This document shows, one piece after another, positions 1 to 8,579 of a stretch of DNA of 64,000 nucleotides. The stretch spans positions 1 to 64,000 of the forward strand of contig DATGMF010000020.1 of NCBI GenBank assembly GCA_035293765.1, in the 5' to 3' direction. This stretch comes from DASRHT01 sp035293765 (lineage in GTDB: Bacteria; Chloroflexota; Ktedonobacteria; Ktedonobacterales; Ktedonobacteraceae). A program made the translations under genes and the position numbers. How positions within the stretch are numbered: position 1 is the first letter of the stretch; each line of letters starts with the position of its first letter. The notes beneath the pieces are model-generated. The model searched no databases, was not told the origin of the DNA, and worked only from the letters and a program-made list of their open reading frames with translations.

Positions 1-1
1 C

Positions 2-229
2 TGGTGGGCCAAACGCACCTTTACCGATTACACCCTGTACACCTTCCTGATCACCAATCTCATGAATGCGCACGCGCCCAACCGCGAGAATGCTGGCTAT
101 GTCGTCGGATGGATGGCGGCCTTGCTGGAGCACCAGCAGGAGCAGGAGCAAGCGGAACCCATGCCGACGGACGAGCAGAAAGGAGACGGTGGTGAGCATG
201 CCTCTTACCTTTTACACGGTCCTTGTTGA
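2..229 (+). CDS. Hypothetical protein, 5'-truncated by window edge
   Basis: The reading frame is open from base 2 to TGA at 227-229, giving the last 75 residues of a protein whose start lies outside the window. I do not recognise a family. The part seen begins with WW, then a T/S-rich stretch and the block FLITNL, then a Gln/Glu-rich tail. The protein at 59096-59731 has the same arrangement (a WW pair, then YLITNL 20 residues on, then a conserved-looking Gly/aromatic stretch). Both genes lie upstream of a tnpB gene, so they may be related accessory genes of TnpB elements. The similarity is short and judged by eye. The 3' end overlaps the next gene, which starts at 192 or 198. Confidence 0.6.
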   Translation, partial: WWAKRTFTDYTLYTFLITNLMNAHAPNRENAGYVVGWMAALLEHQQEQEQAEPMPTDEQKGDGGEHASYLLHGPC

Positions 230-530
230 GCAAGACGGCTTTCCGGTGAAATATTGTCAGCCACGGGATGCGCCGGGCCTTGCCTATGGGCGGGTGCAGA
301 CCTTTCGCCGCCACGCGCAGCCGTTTGTCGATCCTGGGCACGCCTGCGGCGAGTTCGAGGCGTGGCTGGGAGCGCGTGGGGTGCCCTGTTACCTGGAGCC
401 ACCACAGTTTCGGGCCAAAGTCAAGCGGTTGCATGAACGGTGCCCGACGCATGTGCGCAGGCAGAAGCGATGGAATGCACTGGTTGACCCTCGCCTAGCA
501 GTGATGCAGCAGGAGGGCAGACCATCATGA
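198..530 (+). CDS. Small hypothetical protein (110 aa)
   Basis: The encoded protein (MPLTFYTVLVEQDG...) is basic and rich in Arg and Cys, with no signal peptide or membrane segment. I do not recognise it. ATG at 198 follows AGGAG at 181-185; an in-frame GTG at 192 has a better spacing and would add two residues. It overlaps the end of the preceding truncated gene. Its stop TGA overlaps the ATG of the next gene (ATGA at 527-530), so the three small genes are probably co-transcribed and translationally coupled. The cluster lies immediately upstream of tnpB, which suggests passenger genes or an older host island. Function unknown. Confidence 0.6.
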   Translation: MPLTFYTVLVEQDGFPVKYCQPRDAPGLAYGRVQTFRRHAQPFVDPGHACGEFEAWLGARGVPCYLEPPQFRAKVKRLHERCPTHVRRQKRWNALVDPRLAVMQQEGRPS

Positions 531-775
531 GCACCACCTCCAGGCACGCAGCGAGCAGCGCGCTCCCAATGGATGAGGGCCAGCACCCCTTGCCGCAAGC
601 CATCGATTTAGGTGCGCACCATCTCTTGCTCAATAGCGATCAGAGCATCGAACTGATGCGGGCCGCACAAGAACGGGCAGAACTGGCATACGTGTTGTGC
701 TTAGATGCCACTGAAGCCTATCGGTTGATGCAATGCTTGTGCGAATTGTTCAAGATGGGTTCTAGGAATGCTTAG
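527..775 (+). CDS. Small hypothetical protein (82 aa)
   Basis: An 82-residue protein whose start codon overlaps the stop of the preceding gene by the classic ATGA arrangement, indicating translational coupling. The C-terminal half looks alpha-helical (SIELMRAAQERAELAYVL, then TEAYRLMQCLCELF), while the N-terminal 25 residues look disordered. No family recognised. The gene ends 57 bp before the tnpB start. The coupling supports a real gene; its role is unknown. Confidence 0.55.
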   Translation: MSTTSRHAASSALPMDEGQHPLPQAIDLGAHHLLLNSDQSIELMRAAQERAELAYVLCLDATEAYRLMQCLCELFKMGSRNA

Positions 776-831
776 CCGGTAATGAGAGTCCAATCTGAGT
801 TAACGGTACACCAATGAAGGAGGGCGGCAGC

Positions 832-2130
832 ATGCAACTGACAGAACAGCATATCATCGGGCGCGATGACCCCCGTTTTGCGGCGATTGATGCTGCCGCC
901 TTCAAGTCCAAGAACCTCTACAATGCCGCGCTCTATGAGATACGGCAAGCGTTCATCCATCACGGCACGTACCTCGACTACAACGAGATGGACCGTTGCA
1001 TGCAGTCACACGAAGCCTATCAAGCGTTACCAGCTAAAGTGAGCCAGCAAGTGTTGCGGCAACTCGACAACAACTGGACATCGTTTTTTGAGGCATTAGA
1101 GGCGTATAAGGAAGACGCCTCCAAGTTTACCGGACGACCACGACTGCCCAAATACAAGCATAAAACCGAGGGCCGGAATGTTTTGATCTATACGCTTCAA
1201 GCACTGGCTGGAGGGCAAACCCTGCACAAAAGCCGAGGGAAGAATATATTACGACGAGGCAGGAACGTATTACGACGAGGCATCATTAAGCCCTCTATGC
1301 TGCCGATTGAGATCAAAACCCAACAAGACCCGAAGACGATTGATCAAGTGCAGATTGTCCCCTGTCACGGCTATTATGTGGTGGAAGTGATTTACAGCAG
1401 AGACCCCATTCAAGCATCCGTTGACCCATCGTTCTGCATGGCCATTGATCTTGGCGTCACCAACTTAGCGGCGATAACAGCAAACCGAGAGGGCTTTGTC
1501 CCTCGCCTGGTTAACGGTCGAACGCTTAAAGCCAGAAATCAGTGGTACAACAAACGTATCAAAGAGTTAACACTCTGCTTGCCCAAAGCCGAACGAGACC
1601 GTGTCACGAAACAAATGCAGCGTATCACGAACAAGCGCAACCGGCAGGTAGACCATTATCTACATGCGACCAGCAAAGCCATTATTGATCTGATGGTCAA
1701 AGAGGGTGCAGGAACCCTCATCATTGGCAAGAATCCGCTCTGGAAGCAGGAAGTCAACAACGGGCGGCGTAACAATCAGAATTTTGTCTGCATTCCGCAC
1801 GCTCGCTTTATCTCGATGCTCACCTATAAAGCGGAGTTCGTGGGCATCCAGGTGGAGTTGCAGGAAGAGAGCTATACTTCGAAAGCCAGCTTTCTGGACC
1901 TGGACCCCATTCCGACCTATCAGCCGAATGATGAGACGGAATACACCTTTAGCGGCAAGCGCATGGGGCGGAGAAACCGCCTGTATCGTGCCAAAGACGG
2001 GCGCAAGATCTGCGCCGATGTCAACGGCTCGTATAACATCTTGCGCAAACGTAGACCTGATGCCTTCTCGGAGGCAAAGGGAGTAGCGGCCTATGTAGTT
2101 CAGCCCTTGCGGTTAGCAGTAACCGTCTAA
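832..2130 (+). CDS. tnpB: TnpB-like RNA-guided nuclease family protein with non-canonical RuvC site (IS605 OrfB family)
   Basis: A 432-residue protein of the IS200/IS605 OrfB (TnpB) family. RuvC-I is present (AIDLGVTNLAA, Asp about 206) and RuvC-III is present (ADVNGSYNILRK, Asp about 396). The usual RuvC-II glutamate is replaced in LIIGKNPLWKQ (G-K-N near 299-301), and no CxxC...CxxC zinc ribbon is visible. A Glu pair lies later in QEESYTSKASFLD (about 345-346). Some TnpB lineages are known to have relocated the RuvC-II glutamate, and this may be such a case rather than a dead enzyme. ATG at 832 is chosen because AAGGAGGG lies 7 nt upstream; an in-frame ATG at 814 overlaps that site. A short in-frame tandem duplication (KNILRRG / RNVLRRG, residues about 137-150) is visible. 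No TnpA transposase is seen nearby. Family sure; activity uncertain. Confidence 0.88.
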   Translation: MQLTEQHIIGRDDPRFAAIDAAAFKSKNLYNAALYEIRQAFIHHGTYLDYNEMDRCMQSHEAYQALPAKVSQQVLRQLDNNWTSFFEALEAYKEDASKFTGRPRLPKYKHKTEGRNVLIYTLQALAGGQTLHKSRGKNILRRGRNVLRRGIIKPSMLPIEIKTQQDPKTIDQVQIVPCHGYYVVEVIYSRDPIQASVDPSFCMAIDLGVTNLAAITANREGFVPRLVNGRTLKARNQWYNKRIKELTLCLPKAERDRVTKQMQRITNKRNRQVDHYLHATSKAIIDLMVKEGAGTLIIGKNPLWKQEVNNGRRNNQNFVCIPHARFISMLTYKAEFVGIQVELQEESYTSKASFLDLDPIPTYQPNDETEYTFSGKRMGRRNRLYRAKDGRKICADVNGSYNILRKRRPDAFSEAKGVAAYVVQPLRLAVTV

Positions 2131-2136
2131 ATCAAA

Positions 2137-2175
2137 CAGAAAAACGTGGACGTCTCTGGACATCACGTTTTTCTG
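2137..2175. other. Stem-loop just after tnpB (element right end or terminator)
   Basis: A perfect 12-bp inverted repeat, CAGAAAAACGTG at 2137-2148 and its complement at 2164-2175, with a 15-nt loop, begins 7 nt after the tnpB stop. Elements of the IS605 group carry imperfect palindromes near their right end, and the guide RNA of TnpB usually spans the gene's 3' end, so this may be the element's right-end hairpin. A simple rho-independent terminator is the alternative. Confidence 0.5.
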
Positions 2176-2212
2176 GAACTATGACACATCCTTAAAAATA
2201 TGGATAGCCCAA

Positions 2213-2617
2213 CTATTGATGGGATAAAAGGCGATCTACCACTTCCAGCAACTGGCGCGGCTTAAAAGGCTTGGTTAAGTACTCGGTGCAACCGATCTGC
2301 CTTGCCGCCTCCCCCTCGTCATTGAGGGCGAACGCCGTTACTGCGACAATGGGAACGCTCTCCAATCCTGGGCGGGCGCGGATCAACTGCGTTGTGCGAT
2401 ACCCATCGAGGACGGGCATGGAGAGGTCGGTCAGGATCAGATCGACCCGTTCGCGGTCAAGGAGGTCGAGGGCTTCGCGTCCGTTGGAGGCCGTGATGCA
2501 ACGGTATCCTCGCGTTGAGAGGACGCGCTCGATCAGAATGCGGTTGGAAACCTCATTCTCGACGATGAGAATGGTTGCTGGCTGCGCGCTATCTGCGGGT
2601 TGTAATGGTGTATTCAT
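2213..2617 (-). CDS. Single-domain response regulator (CheY-like receiver)
   Basis: A 134-residue stand-alone receiver domain with no output domain. The phospho-acceptor Asp (about 64) sits in LILTDLSMPVLDG, the conserved Thr in VAVTAF and the conserved Lys (about 116) in LTKPFKP. The usual acidic pair after beta-1 reads E-N-E (IVENEVSN) instead of D-D or E-D, a mild deviation. ATG at 2617 is preceded by GAGAG; a TTG at 2653 would add 12 residues. It lies 64 bp after the histidine kinase stop on the same strand, so the two probably form one operon in which the kinase phosphorylates this receiver. The output may be protein-protein contact. Confidence 0.85.
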   Translation of the reverse strand: MNTPLQPADSAQPATILIVENEVSNRILIERVLSTRGYRCITASNGREALDLLDRERVDLILTDLSMPVLDGYRTTQLIRARPGLESVPIVAVTAFALNDEGEAARQIGCTEYLTKPFKPRQLLEVVDRLLSHQ

Positions 2618-2681
2618 AATATTGCTCTCAAATGTTACTTCCTTACTCAACAAATGCCATTGCTCCTGGTTAAGCCTCTAT

Positions 2682-5288
2682 TTACTGATTGACGTTAAAA
2701 GTGGTAACGGCGGGTAAGGTAAAGGAGAAGGTAGAACCCTCTCCTGGCACGCTCTCTACCGCCATTTCGCCGCCTTGCAATTCAATCAGCTTTTTCGCGA
2801 TAGTCAGGCCGAGCCCGGTGCCGCCAAAGCGCCGCGTTGTGCTACCGTCGGCCTGGCGGAATGCCTCGAAGATGACGCCCAGGGCAGCAGGTGAAATGCC
2901 GATCCCCGTATCGCTCACAGAGACACGGAGCATATCGTCATCCTTGATCAGAGAGCAGCGGATGGTTACTCCGCCTTTCTCGGTAAATTTCAGCGCATTA
3001 GAAACCAGATTAATGGCGACCTGGCGCACGCGATGACTATCAGCTAGCGCCATTGGCAGGTTCTCATCCATGTGCAGGTGCAGGTACAGCTCTCTATTGT
3101 TCGCCAGAGGTTTAAGCTGGCTGACTACCTCGGTAAGGCAAGCCCCTAGCTCCAGCGGCTCGGGTTTCATCTCTATGCGGTCCGCTTCGATCTTAGAGAG
3201 GTCGAGCATGTCATCGACGAGATGGGAGAGATCCTCGGCTCGTCGTACCATAAACTGGATGTGCTCTTCCTGCTCAGTCGTCAGTTCCCCATCCAGGAAC
3301 CCCTCTAATATTAACGCGCCATAACTAATAATACTGTGCAAAGGAGTACGTAATTCATGGGTGACATTCGCCAGGAATTGAGATTTTAACTGGTTGGCCC
3401 GTTCGAGCGCGGCATTTTTCTCATTCACTTCCGCGAAAAGCAGGGCATTTTGAATAGCCATAGAAGCCTGGATGGAGGCAGTACTTAACAGAAAGGTGTC
3501 GCGGCTGCTGAAGTGGCGTGGCTTGTCCCCATAGAGTATAAATGCGCCAATTGCCTGGTCCTGAAAAAGCAGCGGGATCGCGATGGTCGAGCGGTAGCCG
3601 GCATCCAGGGCCAGGCGCGTCCAGTGTTCCTTGCGTTCCTGGTAGATCATAGCGATATCTTCGGCATAGGCGATTTTCTGACGCTGGATCACTATGCGAG
3701 CCAGGCTCATATCCAGATCGCGCAGAACCGGGCGTGGGATGCGAGGGTTTCTTGACTCATGCGCTTTTGCTGCGACAGTTTTTTTCGACGGGCGAGCGCC
3801 GTTGCCTTTTGAACTGGAGGAACTGGTGCGAGCTCCTGAGATCGCGGCCATTTTGGTGGTGATTGCCATCGTGATATCACCATCGGGATCGGCATGGACG
3901 GTAACAGCGCCTTTATTGTGCGCAGCAGCATCTTTGGCGTTGGAGGCACGAGGCGAGGGCTGCTGGGTTGAGGGGAAGGTGTAGGAATTGACAACCTGTT
4001 GATCTGACCATTGTGCAACAGCCCAGGGAGAAGGCATCTCGCGTCCGTAGAGCAGGAGCGAGACGTGTTTTGCCTGCATAATTCGCCCCAGGCGAGAGAC
4101 AATTTCGCCCAGCAGGTGCTCCAGGTGAAGCGTTGAGATAAGAGCGTCGCTCATGATTAAAAGGTGGGTCATCTGCTCCGTCAGTGCCTGGCTTTCGTTG
4201 TCAAGTGATTCCGAGAGGAGCTCGAAGGCGTGCGAAAGGGTAGAGATTTCGTCTGTATCTGCCTGAGGCGCCGCTTCACCGGTCTCGCTGGCAACCATCG
4301 CCTGTACGCGCGCCTGAAGGTGGCGTAACGGATATACAAGGAGCATTCTGGTGATAGTTGCGTAAATAAGTATGCCGAGCGCGAAAATAGCCAGCCCCAG
4401 GCCGGTGATGATCAGGAGTAGCTGCTCGCTATGTGAGGTCAAACTATACAGTGGTTCAACCGCTATGATCACCAGTGTAGGTGAGTTTGAGAGCTGCTCC
4501 CTCGTTCTGGCTTGATCGGCTTGCGTAAGATAGTGCTGGGCCGCGTAGACGATATTGGGAGGACCGGGAGCGCAAAGATTCTGTTCTGCTATAGCCTGAT
4601 TAGCAACCAGGGCGCTAATGGCAATCCCTGCCACCCCCTGGATGTGTCCTGACAGGCAGAGAACGATGGGGACTGGCGTCTGCTGCATTAAGATTTGCGC
4701 GAAGTAGCTGTCGATAGGCTGCGAGCCCACCAGTGCTCCAAGAGGCATGCCTGCTGTGCTCAAAATGGGGACGGCGACGCTGATGGCCCACTGGTTATCC
4801 ACTGCAAGCTGATTCGTATCTGGGAGCGTGATCCTCTGTAACAAAGAGGCCGTTCGTCCCTGTAATGCCTGAGTCACCAGGAGAGTTGTATCGGCAGGGA
4901 GAGCGTTATTAGTGAAAGTCGTCTCTTCTGCCTGGGCCACTATCTGATGGTTGCTGGAGATAATATCGAGGGTAGCCAGGTGGTCGCGGACGGATAGTGA
5001 GATCAGCGGGCTGCGGAGACGATTCTGAAGCGAAGGAGTGGAAAAAGCGGCGATCACCTCTTGCTGGTGTGCGAACTGTGCTAACTCATTTGCTACCATC
5101 GTCGTGTGGGCCTGGTATGCCTGCTTTAGCGAAAAAAGGTGCGTTTGCGCGTCACTCCTGGCCTGATGCTCTGAATAGAACTTGAATAAGTTCCAGGAAA
5201 CGCCTATAAAGATAAGCATACAGAACAAGAGCGTGAATGCCGCGACAACGATAAGTTTTCCTCCGAGTGAGCGCGCTAAGAACCGCAT
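2682..5288 (-). CDS. Membrane sensor histidine kinase with extracytoplasmic sensor, HAMP and GAF domains
   Basis: An 868-residue sensor kinase. Order: membrane segment 11-32, extracytoplasmic sensor region of about 255 residues (Cache-like by length and position), membrane segment 290-318, HAMP about 315-375, a GAF-like region 380-620 interrupted by a Ser/Lys-rich low-complexity insert at about 440-515, HisKA with His about 644 in NVTHELRTPL, then HATPase_c with N-box NLVSNALKFTEKG, G1 DTGIGIS and G2 GTGLGL. All catalytic motifs look intact. ATG at 5288 follows AAAGGA. The single receiver protein at 2213-2617 directly downstream is the likely partner. The signal sensed cannot be told from sequence. 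Confidence 0.92.
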   Translation of the reverse strand: MRFLARSLGGKLIVVAAFTLLFCMLIFIGVSWNLFKFYSEHQARSDAQTHLFSLKQAYQAHTTMVANELAQFAHQQEVIAAFSTPSLQNRLRSPLISLSVRDHLATLDIISSNHQIVAQAEETTFTNNALPADTTLLVTQALQGRTASLLQRITLPDTNQLAVDNQWAISVAVPILSTAGMPLGALVGSQPIDSYFAQILMQQTPVPIVLCLSGHIQGVAGIAISALVANQAIAEQNLCAPGPPNIVYAAQHYLTQADQARTREQLSNSPTLVIIAVEPLYSLTSHSEQLLLIITGLGLAIFALGILIYATITRMLLVYPLRHLQARVQAMVASETGEAAPQADTDEISTLSHAFELLSESLDNESQALTEQMTHLLIMSDALISTLHLEHLLGEIVSRLGRIMQAKHVSLLLYGREMPSPWAVAQWSDQQVVNSYTFPSTQQPSPRASNAKDAAAHNKGAVTVHADPDGDITMAITTKMAAISGARTSSSSSKGNGARPSKKTVAAKAHESRNPRIPRPVLRDLDMSLARIVIQRQKIAYAEDIAMIYQERKEHWTRLALDAGYRSTIAIPLLFQDQAIGAFILYGDKPRHFSSRDTFLLSTASIQASMAIQNALLFAEVNEKNAALERANQLKSQFLANVTHELRTPLHSIISYGALILEGFLDGELTTEQEEHIQFMVRRAEDLSHLVDDMLDLSKIEADRIEMKPEPLELGACLTEVVSQLKPLANNRELYLHLHMDENLPMALADSHRVRQVAINLVSNALKFTEKGGVTIRCSLIKDDDMLRVSVSDTGIGISPAALGVIFEAFRQADGSTTRRFGGTGLGLTIAKKLIELQGGEMAVESVPGEGSTFSFTLPAVTTFNVNQ

Positions 5289-5662
5289 GCAATCCTTTCT
5301 TCAAAAAGATAAAAGTAAGGGAAGGACGGGGTGCCAGCTCGTCCTCCCCTTACCACGCGTATGCTAGACAGCAACGCGAAGCTCTAGGAGGCGCGCGTAC
5401 GAACCCCATGGGGAAAAGGTCGTACGGATAATCAGATGAACGTTACAAGCCGCTCGTCGAGGTGGATCTGCTTGCTCACGAACATCCCGCTTTCCATCCC
5501 AGGCGTATGTATTATAACCTATAAGCGAACAAATTGTTAGTATTTTTGGGAGCAAATTTCGTGTTTTGCAGAAATTTGTAGGAAGTTTCTTATTGCAAAC
5601 AGCCGGTTAGTTTTTTATGTTTTCCCCATCTTTTGAATTACATTGTATTTTTGCCTGTTATT
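5289..5662. other. Intergenic region upstream of the histidine kinase
   Basis: No gene is supported here. The kinase-proximal part contains an imperfect inverted repeat, CGTACGA and TCGTACG (about 5396-5426), around the palindrome CCCCATGGGG, which could be an operator. The part from about 5540 to 5680 is strongly AT-rich and probably holds the end of the transcript of the small gene at 5663-5959 and the kinase promoter. Confidence 0.4.
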
Positions 5663-5959
5663 TTACCCTCCTAAAAATTCGATGTAGCCCCACTGGAGAA
5701 AGCGCACGAGAATGCGCGCTATTTCTATTTCGTTCCGATGCGTCAGCCGGGCCACATCCTCAATGGTACGTCGCCCATCTAGCAGGATCAGTACAATCCG
5801 GTCCCGCCGCTCCAGTTGCCCCAGGACATTTTGCGCGATAGCAGCAGGCCGGGCCTTGAATACTGCGTGAATTCCGCATTGCGCCATCTGTTCAGTCGTA
5901 GTGATGCCGGACGATAATGGTTGCGCATACCTTTTGAAAAGTGAATGTACGATTGTCAT
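5663..5959 (-). CDS. Small hypothetical protein, winged-helix-like C-terminus
   Basis: A 98-residue protein. The C-terminal part (RRDRIVLILLDGRRTIEDVARLTHRN... then LQWGYIEFLGG) has the look of a short winged-helix module in which a 'how many / which next' helical pair is followed by a wing, as in many small Chloroflexota regulators, but I cannot name a family. ATG at 5959 is chosen because GGAGG lies 9 nt upstream; an earlier codon would only add eight residues. It is preceded by direct repeats at 6092-6124 and stands alone between the kinase and the anti-sigma gene. Confidence 0.6.
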   Translation of the reverse strand: MTIVHSLFKRYAQPLSSGITTTEQMAQCGIHAVFKARPAAIAQNVLGQLERRDRIVLILLDGRRTIEDVARLTHRNEIEIARILVRFLQWGYIEFLGG

Positions 5960-6091
5960 ACTCTCTTCCTCCAAAACACACATACCCCAAGACCGAGAGG
6001 TTATAACAAACCCATATATTTACACTATAGTCGCCTGGCATAAAAAGCAGATAAAAATTTTCGCCGAGGCTATAAAATTTCTGTGAATATC

Positions 6092-6124
6092 GATACATAT
6101 GTATATTCGAAGTGATACATATGT
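6092..6124. promoter_or_regulatory. Direct repeats, possible operator
   Basis: Two copies of GATACATATGT, at 6092-6102 and 6114-6124, start exactly 22 bp apart, two helical turns. Each contains the palindrome ACATATGT. They lie upstream of the small gene at 5663-5959 and just past the end of the anti-sigma gene, a fitting place for a regulator binding site. Confidence 0.35.
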
Positions 6125-6171
6125 TTGTTAAAATAAAAAGGATATCTGGCAGAAGCGGCGCGAAGCGAACA

Positions 6172-8046
6172 TCAGGGGATCTGAGTCCAGAGGATGGGGC
6201 CGCGCGTTCCTTCTTTGTCTAATTGCAGAATGGTGCCTTGCTGCGTATCTGCCAGGTAAAGCCCTGGTTGTCCATCATCTACAGCGATGACCAGTTGTTT
6301 GGGAGAGGCGGCGGACCAGCTCAGGGCGGTGGCTGAACCCTGGATTTTAAGCGGCTCTGATGTTTTGATAGTTTGGGCGTCAACGTCAACGACCAGAACG
6401 TGGGTGCCGGTGCTGTAGGCCAGTTGCTGACCATCTGGAGACCATGCGGGAAAAGGGTCTTGAGCTGTGCTGGTGGCGATCAGCGTATCGATTCTGGAGG
6501 TGGTATGAACCACATGGAGGTTGCCCATCCCGGCTGAAAGCGCATCAAAATAATCTACGCGCACGCCATCTGGGGACCATTGGGCGAAGCTTACCTGTTT
6601 GCCGAAGGTCAACTTGATCATATCGGCGTTAAGATTCATGCTGAGGATATCGCCGGGGAGGCCCGCGAGCGAAGTAACCAGCAGCCATCCCCCGGTGTTG
6701 TTTTGTCCGGCGCGACTATAGGTTGCCTGAACGTAATCTCCTCTGGTAAGCACGCGGGCGCTGGCTGTGCCCTCGACGCCAACGCGCTGTAGCCATATGC
6801 TGTGTACATGCCCCACGACTCCCACGCTCCAGGTAATAGCGGGTATATCCACATTGGGCGACCAGTCGAGGGAGAGCACGCCATCGTTGGGATTAGCGCG
6901 GCTGTTGAGAGCTGAGGCAATGGTCAATACGCCGTGGTTCTGGGTGTTGTAGTCCAGGATGCCGACATTTCCGTTGCTCGTGAACACAAAAGCAATGCGG
7001 ATGCCGTCCGGCGACCAGATCGGATGAGATACGGCGCCGGTGAAAGGAAGCTGAACCGGCTGGATATCGCCGGTGCTCACGGAATAAATATAGAGTCCGG
7101 GGAGGTTTGTTCCGCGGGGATCGGCAATAAATGCCAGCATGCTGCCATCTTTGGACCAGGCCAGGCTGCTAAGAATGGTCGCCCCTGTCTCGGTATCCCA
7201 GACCGTCGCAGGTGACGTGCCTGGCTTGAGTAGGGGCTGAGCCAGCGTGATGTCGCGTTGTCCATCGCTGCGTATAATATGGACGCGTCCCTGCTGGAGG
7301 TCGATATAAGCGAGCATGTTCCCGGCGGGCCGTCCTGGAAGAGGCGGCCTGATTGCCCAGTCAGTTGCCACGGCAATATTTGCAGGCGTCAGACGCGCAA
7401 TGCCTGTGCCGCCATCAGTGGGGGCGCTCCACAGTGCGCCGGTGCGTAAGAAGATGAAGCGCAGCCCGGCGGGAAGCGGCCCCTGCGAGAGAGCTGCGGG
7501 AGGGGTGATCCCTCCTCTTACTCCTTGAGCGATGCCAGTCTGTTGCTTCCAGACGTTCCAGCCAATCAGGCTACCGAGGCAAATCATCAGCAGCAGGGTG
7601 GCGGCGATGACAAAGCGGATAAAAGACATGCCCTGTGGGGTGTATCGGTTGCGCGGGTAAGCATGCGAGCGCGGCGTATGTGTCACCGCAGAGGCTGGAA
7701 CGCCGGAAGAGGGTTGTCTTCCTCCCCGTAGAGAGACCAGGTGCGCACGTTGAGGATTCGACTCTCTTGACTGCTGTGTTGTCCGGCCTGCGTTCCAGTT
7801 GCTGGAGCCGAAGGTACCCGTCAGTTCCAGGTATTCTGGCGAGGAAAAGATGCGTTCGCGCAGTGCGGGATCGGGGCTAACGCGGGGAAGTTGGAGGAGG
7901 AGCGCGTCAAAATGGCGGAAGTCGGACAGAATGTGGTTACACTCCTGGCAGCCATGCAGATGCATCGTCACTGCATCGTATTCTTCCGGGGCGAGCGCAT
8001 TGTCAAGGTAAGCGCTTAGCAGTTCCTTGACCTGCTCGCAGTTCAT
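6172..8046 (-). CDS. Membrane anti-sigma factor with zinc-finger N-terminus and extracytoplasmic beta-propeller
   Basis: A 624-residue protein. The N-terminus is a zf-HC2 type anti-sigma zinc finger (Cys3, His29, Cys33, Cys36 in HLHGCQEC), which binds ECF sigma factors in the cytoplasm. One membrane segment follows at about 142-164. The remaining ~430 residues form a TolB/WD40-like beta-propeller with repeated W-S-x-D-G signatures (LAWSKDGSMLAFI, PIWSPDGIRIAF, QWSPDGVRVDYF, PAWSPDGQQLAY). The start overlaps the sigma gene stop by 4 bp, so the two are translationally coupled. The propeller is presumably an outside sensor domain that controls release of the sigma factor. A paralogous pair lies at 19272-21889. 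Confidence 0.88.
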   Translation of the reverse strand: MNCEQVKELLSAYLDNALAPEEYDAVTMHLHGCQECNHILSDFRHFDALLLQLPRVSPDPALRERIFSSPEYLELTGTFGSSNWNAGRTTQQSRESNPQRAHLVSLRGGRQPSSGVPASAVTHTPRSHAYPRNRYTPQGMSFIRFVIAATLLLMICLGSLIGWNVWKQQTGIAQGVRGGITPPAALSQGPLPAGLRFIFLRTGALWSAPTDGGTGIARLTPANIAVATDWAIRPPLPGRPAGNMLAYIDLQQGRVHIIRSDGQRDITLAQPLLKPGTSPATVWDTETGATILSSLAWSKDGSMLAFIADPRGTNLPGLYIYSVSTGDIQPVQLPFTGAVSHPIWSPDGIRIAFVFTSNGNVGILDYNTQNHGVLTIASALNSRANPNDGVLSLDWSPNVDIPAITWSVGVVGHVHSIWLQRVGVEGTASARVLTRGDYVQATYSRAGQNNTGGWLLVTSLAGLPGDILSMNLNADMIKLTFGKQVSFAQWSPDGVRVDYFDALSAGMGNLHVVHTTSRIDTLIATSTAQDPFPAWSPDGQQLAYSTGTHVLVVDVDAQTIKTSEPLKIQGSATALSWSAASPKQLVIAVDDGQPGLYLADTQQGTILQLDKEGTRGPILWTQIP

Positions 8047-8579
8047 TTTGCGCCTCCTCCCTGTTCCAGGGACCGGTAATGTTCTCGAAACGATTGACGT
8101 GCGCGCGAAAGATACATCTTGACACCACTCTCTGCAATATTCAAGGACCGAGCAATTTCACTGTAGGAAAATCCCTCCTGGGTGTACAGGAGGAGTGCCG
8201 CCCTGTATTGCTGGGGCATGCGCCGAAGTGCTGCGCGTACCAACTCTGTCGTGCCATATATTTCCTGTGGGTCCGCGCTCTCAACATCGGCAGGTTCATG
8301 ATCAAGGTCTTGCCAGGGCAACCAGGCAATGAGCTTGCGACGGCGCAGCGCATCATACGCTGTATTGGTCGCGATGCGATAGAGCCATGCCGATAACTTC
8401 AGATTCGCATCCATTTTTGGTAGTGCGCGAAACGCTTTTAAAAAAGTATCTTGTGTTAAATCATCAGCTTGTTCGCGATCACCTACCAGATGATAGACAT
8501 AATTATAAATAGGTGTCTTATATTCGTCGTAAATCTGTTCAAAAGACCAGGAAGTTTCTCTGGCTTCCACCCGGACCAT
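8043..8579 (-). CDS. ECF RNA polymerase sigma factor
   Basis: A 178-residue extracytoplasmic-function sigma factor. Region 2 is recognisable in YHLVGDREQADDLTQDTFLKA and the DNA-melting helix LSAWLYRIATNTAYDALRRR; region 4 is the HTH in EGFSYSEIARSLNIAESGVKMYLSRAR. It is the first gene of a two-gene operon with the anti-sigma factor (4-bp overlap). Such pairs usually autoregulate their own promoter; no promoter match could be tested here. The target regulon is unknown. Confidence 0.92.
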   Translation of the reverse strand: MVRVEARETSWSFEQIYDEYKTPIYNYVYHLVGDREQADDLTQDTFLKAFRALPKMDANLKLSAWLYRIATNTAYDALRRRKLIAWLPWQDLDHEPADVESADPQEIYGTTELVRAALRRMPQQYRAALLLYTQEGFSYSEIARSLNIAESGVKMYLSRARQSFREHYRSLEQGGGAK

